Assembly (NCBI GenBank): GCA_021108325.1
Contig: JAIORB010000115.1
Span: 1 to 37,257, forward strand
Direction: 5' to 3'
From: Bacteroidales bacterium
GTDB lineage: Bacteria > Bacteroidota > Bacteroidia > Bacteroidales > UBA12077
DNA length: 37,257 nucleotides
Shown: in pieces, positions 16,901-25,389 of the stretch
Numbering within the stretch: position 1 is the stretch's first letter
How the letters are laid out: every line of letters starts with the position of its first letter
The notes under the pieces: model-generated
What the model was told of the DNA's origin: nothing
Database searches by the model: none
The model's input: only the letters and a program-made list of their open reading frames with translations
Program-made: the position numbers and the translations under genes

Positions 16901-19900
16901 TGAATTATAGTTAGGATCAGTTGGCTCATATTCAAAGGCTCCCCCTGCACCAGAAAAAATGAACTTTCCGTCACCACCTGAAGGAATTAAGTTAATTGCA
17001 TCCACAAATATGGTATCATAATCTTCACATTCATCCGACAAATCAGTAAAATTAATTGGATTAGCATCATCACCAACCTTTTCAACAGTAAAGCTTTCTG
17101 TAAATGTTGTAAATGTTCCATCGGTATACTCAAATGTAACTTCGTAAGTACCTGCTGATAACTGTTGAACATCAATTGTAGCTGTATTATCACCATGATC
17201 TGTTATTGCGGCTGGTGCACCATACAACTTTAATTCCCCTATTATTGAAGGATTTGTAATTACCTCGGCAGTAACACCAAAAGTAGTCTCATAATCACAA
17301 CGCCATGCATCATCGTTTTCAAAGCTTATTTCAGCGTCAGATTCAATAACTTCGAATTCAACTGTGTCGGAATCATAACATCCCGAAGAAGGTACTGTAT
17401 AAGTATAAACAATTTCATGAGGTGTTGTTGGAGTTGTTAATCCTGCTGATGATGGTAAAAATGTATTATTTGAAGAAACAATACCATTTCCTGAAAATAC
17501 ACCATCTACCGGACTTCCCGTTAATGTATCAGCATCGGCATTAATATTATATGTTTTATTCCCTGGAGGATCGGTTATATCGACAACAGGAATTTTATGA
17601 ATAAAAACGTTTGCACTATCTACACCTGACATGATTTTCACGTTTCCATTCACATCAGTAACCTGTGTAATTTTATATATAAGCGTATCAGGTTCGTACC
17701 CTAAAACATTATTTGATTCAACTTTATAATAATATGGTGATTCGTTAATATTACTCACTGTTGTTGGAACTGAACCATCAAATAATTCAACTTCCCATGG
17801 TGCACTACCTGTTAACTGGAATGATAATTCGGCAGAATCGCCATCACAAACATGATAATTGCCGGTAACTTTTGCAGTTGGCAAAATTGTATAAATTGGA
17901 TCACCGGCTTGAGTAATAGTTTTGGAATAAACATCAGTTAGATTACCTGCAGGATCTGATAATACCAGGTTGGTAACATCATATGAATCATCAGATAAAA
18001 TATCATATCCTAAATCACCAACAGTAAAATCTACTGAATAAGTATCATCAGCATCCTTTACTAATGAATAGAAATTAAAACCTGCAATTGTTCCTGATAC
18101 TAAATTATATGTATCTCCATCGGCATTAACTGTAATAGTTATAGTATAATTTTGTCCGTACAGCATAGTTGCAGGCGTAACGGTTACATTTGAAATAATA
18201 GGTTTGTTGGCATCAATAAGTTTAACAACATCATTTCCATCTACTACTGGAGAACTAACATTTCCTGCAGGATCAGTTAATGTTACGCCCGTTAACTGTA
18301 ACCCTGGATCTTGATCCGGATCATTTTCGGTTACTGTATAAATACCAATATAGTTATCGCCTCCATCACTTGTGGTCCAATTCAAATTCTGTCCATTATA
18401 AGTAAGTGGTAAAACTGTTAAAGGATATTCTGCTGTGGTAACATCTACTGTAAAGGTTATTTGATCTCCTACTTTTAAAACTCCGGCTCCTGTAGCATCT
18501 GATGTTACATCTACTATGGACGGTGTATTGGCATCAATACCTTTGGTTACATCACTGCCATCAACCGATGCACTTACATTGCCTGCTCCATCAGTTAAAG
18601 TAACTCCTGTCAACTGTAATGCTGTTGACTGATCAGGATCACCCTCTGTAACAGGATATTTCCCTTCATAAGTTGACCCTCCATCTGCTGTTGTCCAGTT
18701 CAATGCGCGTCCATTATATGTTGCCGGAGAAACTGTTAAGCCTGTTTCTGCTGCAGTAGAAAGTGTTACCGTAAATTTAATCGTATCTTCAACTACTAAA
18801 ATAGAACCTGATCCTATTTGTGTAGAAGTTACAGTTGCTATTCCTGGTGTATTAGCATCAATCGTCTTTACTACATCACTACCATCTACTACTGGAGAAC
18901 TAATATTTCCTGCAGGATCAGTTAATGTTACACCCGTTAATTGTAACACTGGATCTTGATCCGGATCATTTTCGGTTACTGTATAAATACCTACATACGT
19001 ATCACCTCCATTACTTGTGCCCCAATTTAAATTCTGTCCATTATAAGTAAGTGGTAAAACTGTTAAAGGATATTCTGCTGTGGTAACATCTACTGTAAAG
19101 GTTATTTGATCTCCTACTTTTAAAACTCCGGCTCCTGTAGCATCTGATGTTACATCTACTATGGACGGTGTATTGGCATCAATACCTTTGGTTACATCAC
19201 TGCCATCAACCGATGCACTTACATTGCCTGCTCCATCTTCTAAGGTTACTCCTGTTAACTGTAATGCTATTGACTGATCAGGATCACCCTCTGTGACAGG
19301 ATATTTCCCTACATAAGTAGATCCATCTGTTGTTGCCCAGTTCAATGTGCATCCATTATATGTTGCCGGAGAAACTGTTAAGCCTGTTTCTGCTGCAGTA
19401 GGAGTTACCGTAAATTTAATCGTATCTTCAACTATTAAAATAGAACCTGATCCTATTTGTTCTGATGTAACCGAATTAATTTTAGGGGCACCATAATCTA
19501 AAGCATAAAACTTATTAGCTAACGTAGAAGTAGTATCGTCAAGAAATTCTAATGGAGTATAATATGCCAAAACATCATCATTTGTACTATTCCATCTAAT
19601 AAAAATTGTATCATAAGTATTATCAGCGATATTTCCTCCATTTGGATTATCAAATCTTATTCTAATGAAAACATCATTAGCCTGGTTAGCAGTAGCAATA
19701 TATTCTACTGTTGTATTAAAATCATCAGCTCTATCACTTGAAGACATAGTAGGATTATTACTAATGTACCAATCATCAATTCTTGACCAAATATCCATTG
19801 TTGCATCATCAAGAGGTTGATTAAACTCAATTTCCAATGCATTATAACGCCCGGAATTATTAGTATCAACGGCAACAACATTTACAACAATTAAAGTATC

Positions 19901-19975
19901 TGTTTGTCCTAAAACATTAATTAATGAAATAAAGGTCAAACATAATATTAGCAGAATTTTATATATTGTTTTCAT
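13970..19975 (-). CDS. Giant type IX-secreted surface protein with duplicated Ig-like repeats and a thioredoxin-fold domain
   Basis: A 2001-residue protein with a signal peptide (about 1-23) and a C-terminal type IX sorting domain (about 1915-2001: Y-P-N-P-V, G-V-Y-Y-L-R, ending K-K-I-I-I-S-N), so exported across the outer membrane and probably anchored to the surface. Residues about 167-595 are four Ig-like modules in an A-B-A-B order. A PKD-like domain lies near 1425-1480, a MAM/jelly-roll-like domain (G-W-x-I-E-N-F, later D-N-I-Q-F) near 1500-1685, and an Omp28-like thioredoxin-fold domain near 1688-1805 that lacks CxxC. No protease or glycosidase motif was recognised, so adhesion or matrix binding is more likely than catalysis. 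It is the last gene of the STAND/TIR run, 56 bp after the lipoprotein gene. Confidence 0.88.
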   Translation of the reverse strand: MKTIYKILLILCLTFISLINVLGQTDTLIVVNVVAVDTNNSGRYNALEIEFNQPLDDATMDIWSRIDDWYISNNPTMSSSDRADDFNTTVEYIATANQANDVFIRIRFDNPNGGNIADNTYDTIFIRWNSTNDDVLAYYTPLEFLDDTTSTLANKFYALDYGAPKINSVTSEQIGSGSILIVEDTIKFTVTPTAAETGLTVSPATYNGCTLNWATTDGSTYVGKYPVTEGDPDQSIALQLTGVTLEDGAGNVSASVDGSDVTKGIDANTPSIVDVTSDATGAGVLKVGDQITFTVDVTTAEYPLTVLPLTYNGQNLNWGTSNGGDTYVGIYTVTENDPDQDPVLQLTGVTLTDPAGNISSPVVDGSDVVKTIDANTPGIATVTSTQIGSGSILVVEDTIKFTVTLSTAAETGLTVSPATYNGRALNWTTADGGSTYEGKYPVTEGDPDQSTALQLTGVTLTDGAGNVSASVDGSDVTKGIDANTPSIVDVTSDATGAGVLKVGDQITFTVDVTTAEYPLTVLPLTYNGQNLNWTTSDGGDNYIGIYTVTENDPDQDPGLQLTGVTLTDPAGNVSSPVVDGNDVVKLIDANKPIISNVTVTPATMLYGQNYTITITVNADGDTYNLVSGTIAGFNFYSLVKDADDTYSVDFTVGDLGYDILSDDSYDVTNLVLSDPAGNLTDVYSKTITQAGDPIYTILPTAKVTGNYHVCDGDSAELSFQLTGSAPWEVELFDGSVPTTVSNINESPYYYKVESNNVLGYEPDTLIYKITQVTDVNGNVKIMSGVDSANVFIHKIPVVDITDPPGNKTYNINADADTLTGSPVDGVFSGNGIVSSNNTFLPSSAGLTTPTTPHEIVYTYTVPSSGCYDSDTVEFEVIESDAEISFENDDAWRCDYETTFGVTAEVITNPSIIGELKLYGAPAAITDHGDNTATIDVQQLSAGTYEVTFEYTDGTFTTFTESFTVEKVGDDANPINFTDLSDECEDYDTIFVDAINLIPSGGDGKFIFSGAGGAFEYEPTDPNYNSGYFLPGQVTPGSYTLKYVYTTPNGCESDSVIKYFDINALPNVSFTMNAVYNIDQGSSTIDGSPLEATGVFTPLSFMSNNGDGTADFDPADAGIGTWWVKYTYEDANACVNADSTEIEVNEALGDITSSSGSFQFCYYGSSIDTLTGTPNPTDGSAGSFYIDDILITPESDNKILFNPQDYLSGDHTVKFEYNNGPTNYVVYKTVNVDSIGNIYFTGLDIKYCENENTEVELTASYPGQDGVMKFTGNGITDDDVDNLGYFNPSDANLGDNVINYLFTRDYSGCQKTYNETVRINKIPYVAFNTNEKCIVNNGDSIVFVADTLGTDSIVGWEWYFRDRWTEYNQTAKQPPIIGNNRMILELTTNKGCTYYADSTFYIGTRVDLEFSFENECHGEAVSFELITSSDTEDTISTNWNFGGPGISDLTNWRNPTHQYTNPGAYNVIYEEYLKTCGRIADTVKITVRPSVDLSVGEYLEEFEDNSDITGWVIENFEESANNSWQWGIPTGDKINTASSGTSAYVTNLSGNYDNDEKGMITSPCFDFSSMQRPMMKMDFIAYTEEDRDGAVIQYTKPNGDWATIGVPNDGINWYNSYIITGEPADQQLGWTGEIIGDDNAGWQTAMYRLDELRGRAGVRFRIVFGSNGDFADEGFAFDNIQFSERKRIVLLENFTNINDDDANNTQDDIINPILEKDSLDVINLNYHTSFPTANTFNSYYPSGPSARALYYGVSAVPYSLVDGGERNYDYTLTNTLAESDIHKRMLIDPQFDISVRQDIQANNFVVSSSVKALEEMTGQNVIVYVAIVEKTVLDGADRYNNVLRTMLPDAAGILVEKDWIVDDSVNVYQTWSISEGVNTDSLITIVFVQDEDTKEIYQTGFTEEFSTITSVDEIIDNILSIDYIVYPNPVKEILSVKLYKSLTYDININVYNSVGALVKSNKLAKGNYLLELDTNDLPSGVYYLRLTSTDKFFSTKKIIISN
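18384..18592. repeat. Tandem 645-bp duplication inside the surface protein gene, perfect core copy 1
   Basis: 209 bp identical to 19029-19237, at an exact period of 645 bp (215 codons). The wider A-B module pair repeats at the same period with scattered mismatches. Confidence 0.9.
19029..19237. repeat. Tandem 645-bp duplication inside the surface protein gene, perfect core copy 2
   Basis: Partner of 18384-18592. The 645-bp period preserves the reading frame, so the duplication adds one A-B pair of Ig-like modules without a frameshift. Confidence 0.9.
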
Positions 19976-20031
19976 AACTCAAAAATTTTCATTTTCTAAA
20001 TAAATCACACAGAATTTTAAAGATAACAACT

Positions 20032-21264
20032 TTATAATTCGCCTTCAGAGTTTGCTTTTATTAAGCATATCATTTCATTACCTTCAACTCCTGAGCTTCC
20101 TGTCATTATGTAATCACCATCAGAAGTTGGTTCAATGGAATATATTGTCTGTCCATATCCGCCATAAGTATTTTCAACTAAAATCTCACCATCACCGTCA
20201 ATCTCAAGAAAATAAGCTGCCGGTCCGGTCGGTAATTCTTTAGTTCCAACAATAATAAATCCACCATTTGATTTAATAATATCAAATCCCTGATCATTAA
20301 ATGCGGTCGTTCCATATACTTTAGTCCAAATTATATTATGGATTTCTTCTTCTACTTTAACCACATATACATCAGAGTTAACTCCAGCTGCATCCTCAAC
20401 AGATCCTACAATTACATATCCTCCATCATTGGCTTTAACAATGGCAGCACCATAATCATTATAACCACTACCATAAGTTACCATATCAGGAGATCCACCA
20501 CTCAGATTTGTTTTAATAAGCATGATATTATTATTTGCTTGTCCGGGTTCATGAAATCCGTTTGTTGTACCCACAACCAGATAACCATTATTTATAGTAA
20601 TAATATCGCTTGAATATTCATCTCCACTTCCACCATGATTTTCAGTCCATTCTACATTTCCAGCATCATCAATCTTAACCAAATAAATATCTTTACTCCC
20701 TTCCTGGTTACTTATACTCGGATCTGCTGCATCGGTACTTCCGGCAATAATATAACCTGATGATGCTTTTTTAATTGCAACTCCTTCTTCATTGCTATTT
20801 GTTCCAATAAACTTCTCCCATTCACTAGTTATAGATGAGTTAAATTTTTCAACATAAATGTTGGTATTTTTCTCATTAATAATATTCGTAACAGTATCTT
20901 CAACAGTTCCTATAACAATAAAACCGCCATCATCGGTTAACAGTAATTTTGAGGCAATATTGTCACCTCCTCTAATTGATGAAAGGGTATCTCCATTATT
21001 TATTAAATTACCAAACTTATTAGTCTGTAATAAAACAATTTCAGTATTCTCATTATCAGGAGTCATCGTTGTGATAATTAAGTATCCACTATTAAATTCT
21101 TTCACATCATTACCTGTATCTGTACTCCACGATCCGAATAATTTTACGAATGTTTCTGCCTGGCTTGATGAAATATTAAGATTATCGCATGCAAAAAGCA
21201 ATAAAAATAAACTCAGAATTAATATATATTTTGTTTTATACATAATAGCTAATATTTTTCTCAT
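20032..21264 (-). CDS. Lipoprotein with beta-propeller-like repeats
   Basis: A 410-residue protein with a lipoprotein signal peptide ending in the lipobox L-F-A-C26. The mature part is about seven to eight repeats of some 50 residues built on G-G-Y-I-V-V-G-S/T...D-x-Y-V-V-K-V, each followed by W-T-K-x-Y-G-like strands, the pattern of PQQ/Kelch-like propellers in Bacteroidota lipoproteins. Its ATG overlaps the TGA of the outer-membrane barrel gene upstream (ATGA), favouring translational coupling and this start; Met8 is an alternative that would shorten the signal peptide. It sits between the barrel gene and the surface protein gene and could bridge them at the outer membrane. No enzymatic motif is visible. 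Confidence 0.85.
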   Translation of the reverse strand: MRKILAIMYKTKYILILSLFLLLFACDNLNISSSQAETFVKLFGSWSTDTGNDVKEFNSGYLIITTMTPDNENTEIVLLQTNKFGNLINNGDTLSSIRGGDNIASKLLLTDDGGFIVIGTVEDTVTNIINEKNTNIYVEKFNSSITSEWEKFIGTNSNEEGVAIKKASSGYIIAGSTDAADPSISNQEGSKDIYLVKIDDAGNVEWTENHGGSGDEYSSDIITINNGYLVVGTTNGFHEPGQANNNIMLIKTNLSGGSPDMVTYGSGYNDYGAAIVKANDGGYVIVGSVEDAAGVNSDVYVVKVEEEIHNIIWTKVYGTTAFNDQGFDIIKSNGGFIIVGTKELPTGPAAYFLEIDGDGEILVENTYGGYGQTIYSIEPTSDGDYIMTGSSGVEGNEMICLIKANSEGEL

Positions 21265-22292
21265 TTATTTTGTTTAGTCTTATAGAATGAATAAACCCAT
21301 CCCAAGGAAAAATAGAAGTTATTTAAAGCAAAATCATCATCAACATAACTATAACTTCCCTTTGTTTCATAAATATATCGGTTATCCCCATTTACATTAT
21401 TCATAAAACTATAATGGTATCTCAGATCTAACATAACATAACCCATTTTTATATTCCATTTTAATCCACCACCAACTAGTGCTGAAATATTAATTGGATT
21501 TCTATCTTCCAAAATATCAACACCTGTTTCTTTTAAATTCAGGGCAGGATTTTCTGGATATTTTTTTTCAAAATCGGCTTTGGCATCGAACATATAATCC
21601 ACATTAAATCCTGCTCTCAAGTAAGGGCTCCAGGTTCCAAGTTTAAAATCATAAGTACCTGATAGTGGAAAAGACAACATTGCTTGAGTTTCTGTATATG
21701 TCGTTGTGTAATCAAATTGATTACTTACGTATTCAAAACCTTTAACAGTATAAAGTGCATCAAGATTTATATCAATTTTATCGGTTATATACTTTTTTAA
21801 TTGTAAACCACCTTGAATTTTTATTCCTGCAACAGAATATTCTCCTTCATAATCCTCAATATCAATAAGCGGATACGGTTCAATAATTCTTACAAAAGAA
21901 TAATTACCACCTGCAATAATTCCGACTGAAAATGTAGGAACTGTTTGATATGACTTATAGAGGTATGTAAACTCAACGGGATCAGTTGCTTTCAGTTCAT
22001 ATTCAGGGAATTTCTTTAAGAACTTAAGCATTGTTAATTCCGCCATTTCCTGATAATCCTCAAACTGGTAGGTAAGAATAAGTAATTTATAAGCACGTGC
22101 AAGTTCTTCGTCATCAAAACCTTTATAAGTAATGCAAGCTCGTAACATTGAAGGAATAGAATCCAGCGTACCTGTTTCATATAATGCTTCGGCTTCTTCC
22201 AGTTTAAATGCACAATTACTTACTTGTGCATTTGCAACAATACTTAACATTAACAAAATTAGAACTGAAGTATAGCGTATAATTTTATTCAT
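21261..22292 (-). CDS. Outer-membrane beta-barrel protein (PorT-like) with helical periplasmic N-terminus
   Basis: A 343-residue protein with a signal peptide cut near A-N-A22/Q23. Residues about 24-115 are alpha-helical and TPR-like (E-E-A-E-A-L-Y-E-T-G, A-R-A-Y-K-L-L-I-L-T-Y). From about 120 onward alternating hydrophobic strands with G-G-N-Y-S-F-V, L-G-T-W-S-P-Y-L-R-A-G-F and M-L-D-L-R-Y-H-Y indicate an outer-membrane barrel of the PorT/OMP_b-brl class. The gene begins 1 bp after the STAND-WD40 gene and overlaps the lipoprotein gene. A helical periplasmic extension on the barrel is a possible contact point for the periplasmic WD40 domain of its neighbour. That contact is inferred from gene order and topology only. 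Confidence 0.82.
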   Translation of the reverse strand: MNKIIRYTSVLILLMLSIVANAQVSNCAFKLEEAEALYETGTLDSIPSMLRACITYKGFDDEELARAYKLLILTYQFEDYQEMAELTMLKFLKKFPEYELKATDPVEFTYLYKSYQTVPTFSVGIIAGGNYSFVRIIEPYPLIDIEDYEGEYSVAGIKIQGGLQLKKYITDKIDINLDALYTVKGFEYVSNQFDYTTTYTETQAMLSFPLSGTYDFKLGTWSPYLRAGFNVDYMFDAKADFEKKYPENPALNLKETGVDILEDRNPINISALVGGGLKWNIKMGYVMLDLRYHYSFMNNVNGDNRYIYETKGSYSYVDDDFALNNFYFSLGWVYSFYKTKQNK

Positions 22293-22293
22293 A

Positions 22294-25200
22294 TTAGTTA
22301 GAGTTATTTATTTCAGCAATTGTTCTCTCATATTCAACATCCTTTGCAACGTAAACATTCCATTCTTCAATACTCATATTTCTTGTTATTCTATCATAAA
22401 TATCTGTAGCTAAATATTCTGATTTAGTAGACCATATTATAATTCTGTCTTTGTCTTTACTTGAAGTAACAAGTTTTTTACCATCAGGACTAAATATACT
22501 GGATAAAACCCAGGATTCGTGGTCGGTTAACTCAATAGGTTGATTATTTAAATTTGTACAATCCCACATTCTGGCAGTACCATCCTGACTGGATGTAGCC
22601 ATTAATTTATCATCTATATTAAAATCAATATCATTTATACGTGATTTACGCCCTTCAAGATTTTCAATTGCTTCAAAGGTTTTGGAATCCCATATCATTA
22701 TATCTCCATTTGAGTTACCTGTTGCAAGCCAATTACCAGTGTTATTATATTTAACTGCAGTAATGGCTATTTTTGATTCATCATTTATAACATTAGCCTT
22801 AGTGGTATCATTTACATCCCAAATACTAATTTTACCATCTTGTGTACCAGCAACAATTGATTTTGAATCAGGAGATATTTCAATTGAATTAATCTTAGAT
22901 TCGCTTTCTATAAAAATCTCCCCATTGAATGTATTTAAGTCCCACTTTCGAATTGTTTTATCATTACTTGAAGATATAAAATACTCATTGTTTGGGGCAA
23001 CTGCAATTCCAGTTACACTGCGAGTATGTCCAACTAGCTCCTGATCCATTTCTACATTATTTGTAATATTCAATAACAGAATTTTGCTATCGTCAGTTGC
23101 ACAAATAAGCCACTTACCATCAGTAGTTACTCCCAGTGCTTTTTGTCCAAATGGATTTTCAAGTATTGTTTGGTGTGGCATTTCTAAATTAGCTATATCC
23201 CATTTCAGGATCTTACCATCCCCACCGGTGCTATACATTGAATCTGTTCCAGGAATGAAAGCAACATCCATAACAGAACCCGTATGACCATTTAATGCAT
23301 TATAAAACTGACCCTTCAAGCCTTTTAAAGCATAATATAATCCTAAATATATATCAGGATTATGTTTAGGGCCTTCGTATTTCTCATTAAATAAGTATGC
23401 CTGATATGCTACAAGGGCTTTCAACTGGGTGTCATCAGAAATTTGCTGAGATTTCACAGCCATACTTTGAGAAATTGAAAGCATACGCATTCTATATGCT
23501 TCTTGTCTTTGTTTTTCCGCTTCTATAGTTTGTTTTCTGGCTTCTTCTGCATTAACTTCAGCTATTGTTCTTTGTTCGTTTGCCTCTTTTTGTCTTTTAA
23601 TAGCTAACAGTGTTTGTTGTTCAGCTCTTTTAAAATTACGTGTTGCTTTTTTCTCATTTTCTATAGCAATTTGCTCTTGACGTTGAGCCTCTTCTTTTTG
23701 CTCTCGTGCTTCTTGCTCTTGTTCCGTAGCAATAATAGTTTTTTCCTCGGCAATTTTTTGTTGCTCAACAGCAATTTCTGTTTGTTCGCTTGCAATTCTT
23801 TCTTGTTCAACAGCCTTTGCTTTCATCATTTGAGAATACACTGTTAAACCCATTCCAATAATAGCTGCTGAGCCTAAAACAATTGCAAATATTTTTGATC
23901 GGCGTAATTGTCTTTTCTGTAATTTAACTTTATTTTCCTCTTCAGCTTTAAATTCTTTGTCGCTTGTTTGTAAATAAACAATAGCTCTTTCAAATGCAGG
24001 GTTATATCGTTGAGCCCATGATAGTGTAGGTTTCTGTTTTTCTCTCCAGTTTAATGCTAATTGTAAATCCGGTGGACGCCACAATCCTGTATTACCAATT
24101 TGATACATTTCTGAAGCTTCTGATAAACGCATATACATCTGAACGGCATTCCATTCTTCCTCTACCCAAATTTTTAGCTTATTCCAAATACGCATTAAGC
24201 TTTCGTGAGATAAATCTATAATACTATCTCCTTTTAAAGCTATTTCATAGGATGGAGAAATAAATGATCTGCCGGCAGCCCTAAATGGATTTATTACACT
24301 AATAACTTCGTCGACCGTAGATTTTGAGATTGAAGCAATATCATTAATACTTGTAGGGTGTCTAATACCCCTGTTATCGTTACCTTTCTCAGTAATAGTT
24401 TTAAACATGCTTTCGCAAATCCATTTTTCATTTTCTCTTAACTCATCATAAGCCTCATTAGCATGCTCGGAAAGAGCTTTTTCCATTTTACCAATAGCTT
24501 CATAATCGGTAATAGTAATAGCTTGTTTTTTATCTGAATGTTCCATCCAGTATTCCCATGTTCTCATTAAAGCATGCTGTAAAATTGGCAGCTGATCAGG
24601 ATTATCTCCTACTTCGTTTAACAATTGCTGAATCAGTTGTGTATCAATGCTTGCTCCTCCAACTGCAACGGGACCTTCTATAGCTCTTCTAAAATCATTC
24701 CGAGTCATCTGAGGAACAAGGTAATTGGAATCATTAATTAATTCCGTTAATTCATGAAATTGAGAACATTCACCAATAAAATCAGAACGCATGGTAAGTA
24801 CTATATATACCGGAATATCCGTAGTTCTATTGGCGTTAACGAGTAATTTAACAAAAGCTTCTGATTCGTTATATGTAGATTGATCTTTTCTGCTACTCTT
24901 ATACCTGAATAATTCTTCAAACTGGTCTACAATTATTAATATGTTTTCTTTTTCGAAATCAAACGATTGTTTCAGTATTTCAACCAAACCATTTGAACTA
25001 CTTCTTAAAATCGAAGCATTTAATTTCTGTTTAATAAGTTCATTCTCTTTTTCATTTTTACCAACAGTTTTTTCCAGTATAGCAGATGCCAAATTCTCAA
25101 TTGGAGAATTACCGGGACGTGTCGCAATAATATTCCATTTAGATTTTGATTCACCTACAAATCCTCCGTATAATGTTGGAACTAATCCACAATAAATTAA

Positions 25201-25389
25201 TGATGATTTACCGCTACCTGATGCTCCTATTACAGCAACAAATTTCTCCTCTGACAATTTCTTTAGTATTTCCTCACTTTGACCTTCGCGGCCAAAAAAT
25301 AAATGGCTTTCTTCAATCTTAAATGGCCTTAGCCCGGGAAAAGGATTAAATATACTATTGGCGTTATTTGAATTGCTTTCAGGTATCAT
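22294..25389 (-). CDS. nSTAND1 NTPase - transmembrane - coiled coil - WD40 protein
   Basis: A 1031-residue protein. The N-terminus is an nSTAND1 ATPase: N-P-F-P-G-L-R-P-F at 15-23, F-F-G-R-E at 31-35, Walker A G-A-S-G-S-G-K-S-S (55-63), Walker B I-L-I-I-V-D-Q-F-E-E-L (150-160), and the D-L-S-H-E-S-L-M-R-I-W helix at 392-402. One membrane helix (499-519) follows a K/R-rich stretch (489-499), so the ATPase is cytoplasmic. Sixteen unbroken heptads starting with Ala (526-637) form a long coiled coil. Seven WD40 blades follow (about 700-990; K-W-D or I-W-D at 729, 817, 858, 901, 943). By topology the propeller is periplasmic. STAND proteins are signal-triggered ATPase switches. It overlaps the TIR-like gene by 11 bp and is 1 bp from the barrel gene. 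Confidence 0.92.
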   Translation of the reverse strand: MIPESNSNNANSIFNPFPGLRPFKIEESHLFFGREGQSEEILKKLSEEKFVAVIGASGSGKSSLIYCGLVPTLYGGFVGESKSKWNIIATRPGNSPIENLASAILEKTVGKNEKENELIKQKLNASILRSSSNGLVEILKQSFDFEKENILIIVDQFEELFRYKSSRKDQSTYNESEAFVKLLVNANRTTDIPVYIVLTMRSDFIGECSQFHELTELINDSNYLVPQMTRNDFRRAIEGPVAVGGASIDTQLIQQLLNEVGDNPDQLPILQHALMRTWEYWMEHSDKKQAITITDYEAIGKMEKALSEHANEAYDELRENEKWICESMFKTITEKGNDNRGIRHPTSINDIASISKSTVDEVISVINPFRAAGRSFISPSYEIALKGDSIIDLSHESLMRIWNKLKIWVEEEWNAVQMYMRLSEASEMYQIGNTGLWRPPDLQLALNWREKQKPTLSWAQRYNPAFERAIVYLQTSDKEFKAEEENKVKLQKRQLRRSKIFAIVLGSAAIIGMGLTVYSQMMKAKAVEQERIASEQTEIAVEQQKIAEEKTIIATEQEQEAREQKEEAQRQEQIAIENEKKATRNFKRAEQQTLLAIKRQKEANEQRTIAEVNAEEARKQTIEAEKQRQEAYRMRMLSISQSMAVKSQQISDDTQLKALVAYQAYLFNEKYEGPKHNPDIYLGLYYALKGLKGQFYNALNGHTGSVMDVAFIPGTDSMYSTGGDGKILKWDIANLEMPHQTILENPFGQKALGVTTDGKWLICATDDSKILLLNITNNVEMDQELVGHTRSVTGIAVAPNNEYFISSSNDKTIRKWDLNTFNGEIFIESESKINSIEISPDSKSIVAGTQDGKISIWDVNDTTKANVINDESKIAITAVKYNNTGNWLATGNSNGDIMIWDSKTFEAIENLEGRKSRINDIDFNIDDKLMATSSQDGTARMWDCTNLNNQPIELTDHESWVLSSIFSPDGKKLVTSSKDKDRIIIWSTKSEYLATDIYDRITRNMSIEEWNVYVAKDVEYERTIAEINNSN

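Noticed and set aside
18180..19480. Regularly spaced repeats that could suggest a CRISPR or minisatellite array
   Set aside because: The period is 645 bp, a multiple of three, and lies fully within one open frame encoding Ig-like modules. It is a protein-domain duplication.
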